From Spirochaetia bacterium (GTDB lineage: Bacteria > Spirochaetota > Spirochaetia > Sphaerochaetales > Sphaerochaetaceae): 5,100 nt of DNA. Of this stretch, positions 1 through 5,100 are shown one piece after another. The position numbers were made by a program, and so were the translations under genes. Under the pieces are notes generated by a model that worked only from the letters and a program-made list of their open reading frames with translations, made no database searches and was not told the DNA's origin. The stretch spans positions 1 through 5,100 of the forward strand of contig CAAGIP010000185.1 of the NCBI GenBank assembly GCA_900769955.1. The letters are read 5' to 3'. Positions within the stretch are counted from its first letter, which is position 1; each line of letters starts with the position of its first letter.

Positions 1-375
1 CATACCCTTTGCGGGAAGGACGGAAAAACCTCCTAAGAAGTTGACTCCGACTTCATTCGCGGCCCGGTCCAGTGTCCTTGCGATCTCAACATAGTCCTCA
101 GGTGTCGTGCATGCCGATGCACCGACAAGCGCGATCGGGGTCACGCTGATTCTCTTATTCACTATGGGAATCGCATATTCGCGCTCGATCTCACGTCCTG
201 TCTTCACAAGATCCTTCGCAGTGCGCGTGATCTTCTCATAAATGTTGCGGCAGAGAACCTCAAGGTCATCGCTTATGCAGTCCAGAAGGGAGATGCCCAG
301 CGTGATCGTCCTCACGTCGAGGTTCTCCTTCTCGATCATGTTATTGGTTTCGATTACTTCATTGATGTTGATCAT
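1..375 (-). CDS. PFL family protein (UPF0210/DUF711), N-terminal 125 codons, cut by window edge
   Basis: This is the 5' part of a minus-strand gene that continues beyond base 1. The start ATG (complement of 373-375) follows an AGAGGA ribosome site about 8 bases upstream, which lies inside the end of the ACT-domain gene; only 2 bases separate that gene's stop from this start, so the two are cotranscribed and probably translationally coupled. The visible protein begins MININEVIET and carries the family-typical stretch ENLDVRTITLGISLLDC at residues 17-33, then VTPIALVGASACTTPEDY (78-95) and a Gly-rich NFLGGFSVLPAKG (112-124). From family knowledge UPF0210 proteins are about 450 residues long, so roughly a quarter is seen here. 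The 'PFL' name comes from a historical resemblance to pyruvate formate-lyase; no glycyl-radical site is visible in this part and the biochemical role is unknown. The family call is firm, the function is not. Confidence 0.9.
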   Translation of the reverse strand, partial: MININEVIETNNMIEKENLDVRTITLGISLLDCISDDLEVLCRNIYEKITRTAKDLVKTGREIEREYAIPIVNKRISVTPIALVGASACTTPEDYVEIARTLDRAANEVGVNFLGGFSVLPAKGM

Positions 376-377
376 TC

Positions 378-650
378 TCAGATCCTCTGCATGCGGTTGA
401 AGATATCCTCTCTCTGCAGCTTGACGATGCAGCCGATCTCACGTCCGAGTGCCTCAAGCTCCTCTGAAATGGTCAGGAATTCCTTGGAAGAACCGTTGGT
501 ATCGGCAATCATCATCATGTTGAAATACCCGTCAACGATCGTCTGGCTGATATCCAGAATATTGACTCCGTTATCGGCAAGATATGTGCATATCCTTGCT
601 ATGATACCGACGCAGTCCTTTCCGACAACTGTGATTATGCTCTTTTTCAT
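378..650 (-). CDS. ACT-domain protein, UPF0237 family (90 aa)
   Basis: A small cytoplasmic protein made of a single ACT domain. It opens MKKSIITVVGKDCVGIIARI, with the ACT hallmark 'GKDCVGIIA' (residues 10-18) after the first strand and the 'LADNGVNILDISQTIVDGYF' helix-strand segment at 31-50. ACT domains usually bind amino acids or other small ligands and regulate a partner, and UPF0237 proteins are typically about 90 residues, matching this one. The start at 650 is chosen because GGAGA sits 6-7 bases upstream; a start 7 codons earlier (671) would put this ribosome site inside the gene. The stop lies 2 bases before the start of the UPF0210 gene, the usual partner of UPF0237 in many bacteria, so a shared function is likely; I infer that the ACT protein acts as a sensor or regulatory subunit. 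The ligand is unknown. Confidence 0.92.
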   Translation of the reverse strand: MKKSIITVVGKDCVGIIARICTYLADNGVNILDISQTIVDGYFNMMMIADTNGSSKEFLTISEELEALGREIGCIVKLQREDIFNRMQRI

Positions 651-688
651 ACTAATCTCCGGTTTTCTCATTAAACACTTTACTTAGG

Positions 689-706
689 TTTTTGCATATA
701 CAAAAA
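689..706. repeat. 18-bp near-palindrome in divergent intergenic region
   Basis: TTTTTGCATATACAAAAA is symmetrical at 16 of 18 positions (one mismatched pair, C695 against A700). It lies 39 bases from the leftward start and 63 from the rightward start, a suitable place for an operator serving either gene. No regulator is identified, so the function is inference. Confidence 0.35.
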
Positions 707-757
707 AGTTAACTGAAACAGGAAAAACTTTTCATTTACTTATACTCAGCCTCATAG

Positions 758-769
758 AAAAATATTTTT
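758..769. repeat. Perfect 12-bp palindrome AAAAATATTTTT abutting the mgtC-like start codon
   Basis: AAAAATATTTTT equals its own reverse complement and ends directly before the ATG at 770, exactly where a ribosome binding site would be expected. It may be a regulator site, a weak A/U initiation element, or chance in AT-rich DNA. Confidence 0.4.
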
Positions 770-1459
770 ATGACGGAATACTTACTGAGCACACCCGAAT
801 GGGAATACCTTCTGAGAATCACAGTCGCCGCAGTGTGCGGCGGCATCATAGGCTATGAACGTGAGAAAAGGCTGAAGAATGCGGGAATCAGGACACACAT
901 CCTTGTTTCCATGTCCGCAGCCCTCATGATGGTAATCTCGAAGTACGGCTTTTACGATGTGCTGAAATACACAGGCATCGGCATAGATGCTTCCCGTGTG
1001 GCGGCATCGGTCGTGTCCGCAATAGGTTTCCTCGGTGCCGGAGTCATTTTCGTCAGGAAGGAAAACACGATCGGAGTCACCACTGCCGCAGGACTCTGGG
1101 CAACAGTGGGACTCGGACTTGCCATCGGGGCGGGAATGTATGTGACGGGAACGGTCTTCACCTTTCTCGTGCTTGCGATCCAGCTCCTGCTTCACAACAA
1201 ACATTTCAGGTTTTCCACGCAGACGACAGGAACGATCACACTGAAAATAGACGACTCAATCTACTCGATCGGGCAGGTAAACAGCCTTTTCAGGGAGAAA
1301 AAGCTTGATGTCAGGAACATCAGGCTGACCCTTCAGGACGGAGGACAGCTACTGTCAGCGATTATCATTTTCTCCAAAAAGGACAGTCTCAACGATGTCG
1401 TCCACCAGCTGGAGTCGATAGGAAAGCTCACATCGATCGAAATAACTACATTCGGTTAA
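770..1459 (+). CDS. MgtC/SapB family inner-membrane protein (229 aa)
   Basis: The N-terminal half is a hydrophobic MgtC/SapB domain and the C-terminal part (about 152-229) a soluble ACT-like domain, the normal architecture of longer MgtC proteins. Family signatures visible are GGIIGYEREKRLKNAGIRTH (24-43), ASRVAASVVSAIGFLGAGVI (74-93) and TTAAGLWATVGLGLAIGAG (104-122). Hydrophobic segments lie at about 13-29, 43-62, 78-96, 103-120 and 122-142, so four or five membrane helices. In Salmonella and Mycobacterium MgtC helps survival in macrophages and at low magnesium and affects the F-type ATPase; many relatives in non-pathogens have no assigned role, so magnesium homeostasis is only an inference here. 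No Mg2+ leader or other known riboswitch is apparent. The ATG at 770 has no recognisable Shine-Dalgarno sequence; the N-terminus (MTEYLL...WEYLLRI) nevertheless looks like the family start. The gene is divergent from the ACT/PFL operon and is followed by a strong hairpin. Confidence 0.93.
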   Translation: MTEYLLSTPEWEYLLRITVAAVCGGIIGYEREKRLKNAGIRTHILVSMSAALMMVISKYGFYDVLKYTGIGIDASRVAASVVSAIGFLGAGVIFVRKENTIGVTTAAGLWATVGLGLAIGAGMYVTGTVFTFLVLAIQLLLHNKHFRFSTQTTGTITLKIDDSIYSIGQVNSLFREKKLDVRNIRLTLQDGGQLLSAIIIFSKKDSLNDVVHQLESIGKLTSIEITTFG

Positions 1460-1470
1460 GACTCTGTGTT

Positions 1471-1513
1471 GATTGTGTGAAGGTCATACATCTGTATGGG
1501 GTTTCACACAATC
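1471..1513. repeat. Strong hairpin between mgtC-like gene and secreted-protein gene
   Basis: GATTGTGTGAA (1471-1481) is perfectly complementary to TTCACACAATC (1503-1513), giving an 11-bp stem. Inside it CATAC (1485-1489) pairs with GTATG (1494-1498) around the tetraloop ATCT, with a small internal loop GGT/GGGT between the two helices. It starts 11 bases after the mgtC-like stop. The following bases (1514-1523) contain several T but no continuous T tract, so it is at best an atypical terminator; a mRNA 3'-end stabiliser, a protein binding site or an extragenic palindromic repeat are alternatives. Confidence 0.6.
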
Positions 1514-1518
1514 TTCAT

Positions 1519-1547
1519 TTGTCCATCTGCTTCCATACGTCTACATT
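1519..1547 (+). promoter_or_regulatory. Candidate sigma70-type promoter for the secreted-protein gene
   Basis: TTGTCC at 1519-1524 and TACATT at 1542-1547 are separated by exactly 17 bases, each matching the consensus at 4 of 6 positions. Transcription would begin near 1554, just upstream of the TAAGGAG ribosome site at 1556-1562, leaving a very short leader. The match is moderate and untested. Confidence 0.35.
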
Positions 1548-1571
1548 AAATCATGTAAGGAGCAGATCAGT

Positions 1572-2720
1572 ATGAAAAAAAGATCAGTAATGTTTTTATC
1601 GGTACTGATGATCTCGGCAACGCTTCTGTTTGCCGCACCTACGGCTGAGAAGCTGTACGGTGAGTTCTCATCAGCAGTGGAAAACGGCGATGTGACACTC
1701 GCCATGAAAAAATATTCGGAGCTTGAGACACGTGTCTCAAAGGAGCTCACAAGCGCCTCATCAACCCTGGAAAAGGCAGTTAAGAAGAACAATGCGGAAC
1801 TCTACCGCAACACGCTTTCCGATATCAGGACACTTAAATCCTACGGTATCACGAAGACTCAGAGCGATAAGCTGCTCTCAGCAGCAATTGCAGCAGGCAA
1901 TCAGGAAGCAGTGGCCTGGTTATATGAAAACAGTCCGTATTACAGTCCTGTTCTCACATTCAGCACTGAAGTGACTTCAGGATCAAGACGCTGGAGCTCA
2001 TCCTCATCCATTTCCGTAAAGCCTGGTGAAGACGTCACGCTTCCCTCCTCAGCAGGAGTAAGTGCCGCTGCCGCAGGACAGCTTGCAGGCTGGGGAATCA
2101 CAAAGGATACAGTCACCTATAAGCCCGGTGAAACGATAAAGATGCCTTCAACGGACCAGACTCTCTTCGCGATCTTCGAAAACGGTGTTTCATTTAAGGA
2201 TGAATCGACTTCAACCGATATCTTCACATCCGCATCCGCAGGTGATGAAATTACAGTCCCCACCCTCTCGAAGGACGGTGCCGTATTCGAAGGCTGGTAT
2301 GACAGGGCCTCAGGATATTACATCACACCCGACAGCGACACATACACACTTAAAAGCAGCGGTGCATCGTTCACGGCTCTCTGGAAGGAAGTAAAGGCAG
2401 GGAAGATGTCCACGGGCGCATACGCATATGATGCAGTCCCCGTGAACACTCAGATTCCCCTTTCCTTCACCGTGACAAACACGGGAACCGAAACACTCAC
2501 AGGAGTAAGGCTCTCAGTCTCATGTGATGATGATTCGGTCACACTCATCAACACCGATGCTTACATGAGGGCTCTCTCAGCGGGACGCAGTGTGAACCTC
2601 ACGGGCGTGAAGCTCGTGGCATCCGCTGCCGCATCGGGAAAGACAGTGCCCATAACGCTCAGCGTGAGTGACGATGAAGGACTTTCCTTCACATCCACAT
2701 ACGAAGTTAAGATAAAATGA
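1572..2720 (+). CDS. Secreted protein with InlB-B-like repeats and an Ig-like C-terminal domain (382 aa, function unknown)
   Basis: I do not recognise a named orthologue. The ATG at 1572 is chosen because TAAGGAG (1556-1562) lies 9 bases upstream and because the protein then begins with a classic signal peptide: MKKR, a hydrophobic core at residues 5-20, and probable cleavage after A21 (L-F-A). There is no lipobox Cys, so it is likely periplasmic or released rather than a lipoprotein. Residues 25-120 are helical and charged; AAIAAGNQEAVAWLYENSP (104-122) looks like an ankyrin helix pair, though this is weak. Two segments resemble Listeria-Bacteroides (InlB B) repeats: about 127-203 (KPGEDVTLP...LAGWGI...YKPGETIKMP...TLFAIF) and 206-272 (AGDEITVP...FEGWYD...ASFTALW). 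Residues 286-382 look like an Ig-like CARDB-type beta domain (IPLSFTVTNTGTETLTGVRL). The single Cys is in that domain. Ser, Thr and Ala are abundant. A surface or cell-envelope role is inferred. A terminator follows, so it is probably monocistronic. Confidence 0.85.
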   Translation: MKKRSVMFLSVLMISATLLFAAPTAEKLYGEFSSAVENGDVTLAMKKYSELETRVSKELTSASSTLEKAVKKNNAELYRNTLSDIRTLKSYGITKTQSDKLLSAAIAAGNQEAVAWLYENSPYYSPVLTFSTEVTSGSRRWSSSSSISVKPGEDVTLPSSAGVSAAAAGQLAGWGITKDTVTYKPGETIKMPSTDQTLFAIFENGVSFKDESTSTDIFTSASAGDEITVPTLSKDGAVFEGWYDRASGYYITPDSDTYTLKSSGASFTALWKEVKAGKMSTGAYAYDAVPVNTQIPLSFTVTNTGTETLTGVRLSVSCDDDSVTLINTDAYMRALSAGRSVNLTGVKLVASAAASGKTVPITLSVSDDEGLSFTSTYEVKIK

Positions 2721-2729
2721 TACTCATCC

Positions 2730-2765
2730 GAAGTCCCGGCCGAAAACCGGGGCTTCTCTTATATT
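2730..2765 (+). terminator. Intrinsic terminator after the secreted-protein gene
   Basis: GAAGTCCCGG (2730-2739) pairs with CCGGGGCTTC (2747-2756), a 10-bp stem with one T-G wobble and a 7-base loop, followed by a T-rich but interrupted tail TCTTATATT. It begins 10 bases after the TGA at 2718-2720. Its tail overlaps the -35 box of the next promoter. Confidence 0.75.
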
Positions 2766-2792
2766 GCCAAACAAATCCATATCTGATATAAA
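2764..2792 (+). promoter_or_regulatory. Sigma70-type promoter for guaB
   Basis: TTGCCA (2764-2769) and TATAAA (2787-2792) are spaced by 17 bases, and each matches the consensus at 5 of 6 positions; this is the best promoter in the window. The predicted start near 2799 gives a leader of about 25 bases, too short for a riboswitch. No purine-type operator or guanine riboswitch is seen. Confidence 0.65.
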
Positions 2793-2824
2793 AGCGTCAA
2801 TTTATATTTCAAACGGAGAGCAAT

Positions 2825-4330
2825 ATGGCATTCTATTATGAAGATCTTTCAAGGACGTTCAGTGAATTCCTTCTGGTCCCGGGCTATTCCCCTGAGACCT
2901 GCATTCCCTCATCAGTCTCGCTGAAGACACCGCTTGTCAGATACAGAAAGGGTTTTGAGGAGCCTTCGCTCACACTCAACACACCTCTTGTTTCCGCAAT
3001 AATGCAGTCCGTATCAGGTGTCAGAATGGGTGAGGCACTTGCACGCGAGGGCGGAATTGCCTTCATCTACGGCTCCCAGTCCGTTGAGGATGAGGCCGAG
3101 ATGGTGAGAAAGGTCAAGAGAAGCAAGTCAGGTTTCGTTGAATCGGATTCAAACCTCACACCGGACTCCACTCTCAGCGATGTCATCGAGCTTTCAGCAA
3201 GGACAGGACACTCCACTATAGCGGTCACTGATGACGGAACAGGCGCGGGACGCCTCCTCGGAGTAGTCACAAGCCGTGACTACCGCGTCTCACGCATGGA
3301 CGGTAGCGAGAAGGTCAGCTCCTTCATGACACCGTTTGAAAAATTGGTATACGGAAAGGAAGGCATCACGCTGAGTGAGGCAAACGACATGATCTGGGAG
3401 CACAAGCTCAACCAGCTTCCCATCATCACTGAGGACGGTCACCTTTCTTCCTTCGTTTTCAGAAAGGACTACTCAGAGCACAAGGCAAACCCAAATGAGA
3501 ACCTTGACTCTAAGAAGAGATACATCGTCGGTGCCGGTATCAACACCAGGGACTATATGGAAAGGGTTCCCGCCCTCATCGAGGCAGGTGCCGACTGTCT
3601 GTGCATCGACTCTTCCGAAGGCTACTCAGCCTGGCAGAAGAACACTCTGAAGTGGATCAGGGACACATATGGCGATACCGTTAAGGTCGGTGCGGGAAAT
3701 GTCGTTGATGCGGAAGGCTTCCGCTTCCTTGCAGAGTGCGGTGCAGACTTCGTGAAGATCGGTATCGGCGGCGGCTCGATATGCATAACGCGTGAGACAA
3801 AGGGTATCGGACGCGGACAGGCAAGTGCCGTCATCGATGTGGCAAGGGCCAGGGATGAGTACTTTAAGGAAACCGGAATCTACGTTCCCATCTGCTCCGA
3901 CGGCGGTATCGTCTACGACTACCACATGACGCTTGCACTTGCGATGGGAGCTGACTTCCTGATGCTGGGCCGCTACTTCGCACGCTTCGACGAGTCTCCC
4001 TCCAACAAGGTCAACGTCAACGGCGTGTACATGAAGGAATACTGGGGTGAAGGTTCCTTCAGAGCCAGAAACTGGCAGAGGTATGACATGGGAGGAAAGA
4101 AGAACCTTTCCTTTGCGGAAGGAGTTGACTCCTACGTTCCCTATGCGGGCTCTCTCCACGACAACCTGGCGGTAACGACTTCAAAGATAAAGTCGACAAT
4201 GTGTAACTGCGGTGCGCTCACGCTTGAGGAATTCAGGGCCAAGGCGAAGCTCACGGTCATCTCCCCGACCTCGATCGTCGAAGGCGGTGCCCATGACGTA
4301 CTGCTGAAGGACAGATCGGAAGTAAAATAA
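2825..4330 (+). CDS. guaB: Inosine-5'-monophosphate dehydrogenase, Tritrichomonas foetus-like type (501 aa)
   Basis: GuaB oxidises IMP to XMP with NAD+, the committed step of guanine nucleotide synthesis, as a cytoplasmic tetramer. The TIM barrel occupies about 1-104 and 221-501, with a paired CBS (Bateman) insert at about 105-220. Visible active-site elements are NAD-site D262 in CIDSSEG (260-266), GAGN (289-292), the catalytic loop GIGGGSICITRE (313-324) with nucleophile C320 and T322, the IMP phosphate-binding SDGG (358-361), the flap RNWQRY (415-420) with the Arg-Tyr pair R419-Y420, and E432 in AEGV. The loop followed by KGIGRGQ, the SDGGIVYDYHMTLALAMGAD region (358-377) and the MCNCGAL C-terminal segment match the T. 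foetus IMPDH as I remember it, rather than the common bacterial form with GPGSICTTR. Length also agrees (T. foetus about 503). Start: GGAG at 2815-2818 lies 6 bases upstream and the N-terminus aligns with that family. All catalytic residues are present, so the enzyme should be active. Confidence 0.96.
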   Translation: MAFYYEDLSRTFSEFLLVPGYSPETCIPSSVSLKTPLVRYRKGFEEPSLTLNTPLVSAIMQSVSGVRMGEALAREGGIAFIYGSQSVEDEAEMVRKVKRSKSGFVESDSNLTPDSTLSDVIELSARTGHSTIAVTDDGTGAGRLLGVVTSRDYRVSRMDGSEKVSSFMTPFEKLVYGKEGITLSEANDMIWEHKLNQLPIITEDGHLSSFVFRKDYSEHKANPNENLDSKKRYIVGAGINTRDYMERVPALIEAGADCLCIDSSEGYSAWQKNTLKWIRDTYGDTVKVGAGNVVDAEGFRFLAECGADFVKIGIGGGSICITRETKGIGRGQASAVIDVARARDEYFKETGIYVPICSDGGIVYDYHMTLALAMGADFLMLGRYFARFDESPSNKVNVNGVYMKEYWGEGSFRARNWQRYDMGGKKNLSFAEGVDSYVPYAGSLHDNLAVTTSKIKSTMCNCGALTLEEFRAKAKLTVISPTSIVEGGAHDVLLKDRSEVK

Positions 4331-4340
4331 AATTTCACAT

Positions 4341-4378
4341 ACGGACACATGATTTTTTAACGTGTGGCCGTTTTTTTT
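4341..4378 (+). terminator. Strong intrinsic terminator after guaB
   Basis: ACGGACACATG (4341-4351) pairs with CGTGTGGCCGT (4361-4371), giving ten pairs (one T-G wobble) interrupted by one A-G mismatch, with a 9-base A/T loop and an uninterrupted run of eight T at 4371-4378. It lies 10 bases after the TAA at 4328-4330 and separates guaB from the phosphofructokinase gene. Confidence 0.88.
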
Positions 4379-4380
4379 GT

Positions 4381-4408
4381 TTAACCGAAAGTACGGATTT
4401 GATATTCT
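4381..4408 (+). promoter_or_regulatory. Weak candidate promoter for the phosphofructokinase gene
   Basis: TTAACC (4381-4386) and TATTCT (4403-4408) are spaced by 16 bases, each with 4 of 6 consensus matches. The predicted start falls next to the AAAGGAG ribosome site at 4414-4420, so the leader would be unusually short; the real promoter may differ. The strong terminator just upstream argues that some promoter must be in this gap. Confidence 0.3.
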
Positions 4409-4431
4409 GAAATAAAGGAGACTTTAACTTT

Positions 4432-5100
4432 ATGAAGATCGGTATTCTTACGGCCGGCGGCGACTGCCCGGGCCTCAACGCAGTAATCAGGGGATTCGCA
4501 AAATACGTTTACAACCAGATTCCGAATGCGGAAATCATCGGTGTGCAGGACGGTTACAGGGGGCTCATCACGGGTGAAGTGACGAAGCTGAAGGAATCTG
4601 ACTTCTCAGGCATCCTAAACATCGGAGGCACGATCCTCGGAACGAGCCGCCAGCCCTTCAAGCAGATGAAGGTTGAGGATGAAAACGGAGAGTCCAGACT
4701 GGACCAGATGGTAAAGAACTACAAAAAGAACAAATTTGACCTGCTGGTCACCCTGGGAGGTGCCGGAACACACAAGACCGCATCACTGCTTTCCGATGCG
4801 GGCTGCAACGTCATAGGACTTCCCAAGACGATCGACAACGATATCTGGGGAACTGACGTCACGTTCGGCTTCCACTCCGCACTTGACATCGACACGGAGT
4901 GTATCGACCGCATCCACACCACGGCGGCAAGCCATGGACGCACGATGCTCATCGAGATCATGGGCAACAAGGTTGGCTGGCTGACTCTTTACTCGGGAAT
5001 CGCGGGAGGAGCCGACATCATCCTGATTCCTGAAATCCCGTATGACCCCGATGAAGTTTGCGAGATGGTGACAAAGCGTTATGAAAGCGGAAAGGCCTTC
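4432..5100 (+). CDS. 6-phosphofructokinase, N-terminal 223 codons, cut by window edge
   Basis: This enzyme phosphorylates fructose 6-phosphate to fructose 1,6-bisphosphate in glycolysis in the cytoplasm. AAAGGAG (4414-4420) lies 11 bases before the ATG. The frame stays open to the last base, so the gene continues to the right. Family motifs in order are TAGGDCPGLNAVIRG (7-21), GTILGTSRQPF (66-76), the nucleotide loop LGGAGTHKTA (108-117), the catalytic PKTIDNDIWGTD (131-142) with the probable general base D135 (E. coli D127), the ASHGR segment and the IMGNKVGWLTL motif, then GIAGGADIILIPEIPYD. G112 corresponds to E. coli Gly104, the ATP-type residue, whereas K132 corresponds to position 124, where Lys is typical of PPi-dependent enzymes. 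A111 replaces the Asp103 of the usual GGDGT. I therefore call phosphofructokinase firmly but leave the phosphoryl donor (ATP more likely than PPi) open, and give no symbol. Confidence 0.92.
   Translation, partial: MKIGILTAGGDCPGLNAVIRGFAKYVYNQIPNAEIIGVQDGYRGLITGEVTKLKESDFSGILNIGGTILGTSRQPFKQMKVEDENGESRLDQMVKNYKKNKFDLLVTLGGAGTHKTASLLSDAGCNVIGLPKTIDNDIWGTDVTFGFHSALDIDTECIDRIHTTAASHGRTMLIEIMGNKVGWLTLYSGIAGGADIILIPEIPYDPDEVCEMVTKRYESGKAF

Larger units (their letters stand above)
651..769. promoter_or_regulatory. Divergent AT-rich intergenic region between the ACT-domain gene and mgtC-like gene
   Basis: This 119-base stretch must contain the promoters for both outward-facing units. It is clearly more AT-rich than the flanking genes. 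TATACT at 741-746 resembles a -10 box for the rightward gene but has no good -35 box 16-18 bases upstream; leftward candidates are equally poor, so I do not place a definite promoter. Two symmetrical sequences stand out: a near-palindrome TTTTTGCATATACAAAAA at 689-706 and a perfect 12-base palindrome AAAAATATTTTT at 758-769. Either could be a regulator site, but AT-rich DNA makes such symmetry common. Confidence 0.5.

Noticed and set aside
651..671. Seven-codon upstream start for the ACT-domain gene
   Set aside because: The GGAGA ribosome site falls inside that extension, and the family normally begins just before the first beta strand as at 650.
782..1204. Open frame antisense to the mgtC-like gene
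   Set aside because: Cys/His-rich, low-plausibility protein with no family resemblance, fully overlapping a well-supported membrane protein gene.
1485..1567. Attenuator-type switch hiding the ribosome site at 1556-1562
   Set aside because: The alternative pairings are only 6 bp, touch just one base of the ribosome site, and would be absent from transcripts starting at the likely promoter near 1554.
1473..1571. In-frame upstream extension of the secreted-protein gene (33 extra residues from ATG 1473)
   Set aside because: It lies within the hairpin region, has no ribosome site, and would bury a typical signal peptide; the start at 1572 has TAAGGAG at 9 bases.
2721..2824. Purine or guanine riboswitch before guaB
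   Set aside because: The gap is taken up by a terminator and a promoter, leaving a leader of only about 25 bases with no aptamer-like sequence.
3626..4159. Long open frame antisense to guaB
   Set aside because: It lies wholly inside a confidently identified gene, its sequence resembles no family I know, and it is explained by the codon bias of guaB.

Overview
The window is compact bacterial chromosome of moderate, roughly balanced GC. It holds housekeeping and conserved-hypothetical genes and no sign of mobile DNA, CRISPR, tRNA or rRNA. Shine-Dalgarno sites of the GGAG type, tight spacing and intrinsic terminators are plainly bacterial. The mix of genes (UPF0210/UPF0237 pair, MgtC/SapB protein, Tritrichomonas-type IMP dehydrogenase, a phosphofructokinase of the GxGT/PKTIDND subtype, and a secreted protein with InlB-B-like repeats) fits an anaerobic, probably gut-associated spirochaete (Sphaerochaeta/Treponema-like) or a clostridium-like Bacillota. 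The spirochaete assignment is an inference from gene style only.

Layout: 1-375 and 378-650 on the minus strand form a two-gene operon, an ACT-domain protein followed after 2 bases by the 5' part of a PFL-family (UPF0210) gene that runs off the left edge. A 119-base AT-rich divergent intergenic region (651-769) separates it from an mgtC/sapB-like membrane protein gene at 770-1459. Then come a 112-base gap with a strong hairpin and a likely promoter (1460-1571), a gene for a secreted beta-rich protein (1572-2720), a terminator (2730-2765), a good sigma70-like promoter (2764-2792), IMP dehydrogenase guaB (2825-4330), a strong terminator (4341-4378), and the first 223 codons of a 6-phosphofructokinase gene (4432 to the right edge).

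The plus-strand genes look like separate transcription units rather than one operon, because guaB and pfk each have a terminator and a promoter candidate in front. GuaB commits IMP to guanine nucleotides and PFK commits fructose 6-phosphate to glycolysis; nothing suggests they work as one pathway. The minus-strand ACT/PFL pair is a conserved gene pair of unknown function.

I found no clearly new defence, mobile or biosynthetic system. The most rewarding points are the close resemblance of GuaB to the protozoan Tritrichomonas foetus enzyme as I remember it, the mixed ATP/PPi-type active-site signature of the PFK with the usual GGDGT aspartate replaced by alanine, the 11-bp perfect hairpin after mgtC, and the palindromes in the divergent region, one of which abuts an mgtC start that lacks a Shine-Dalgarno site.
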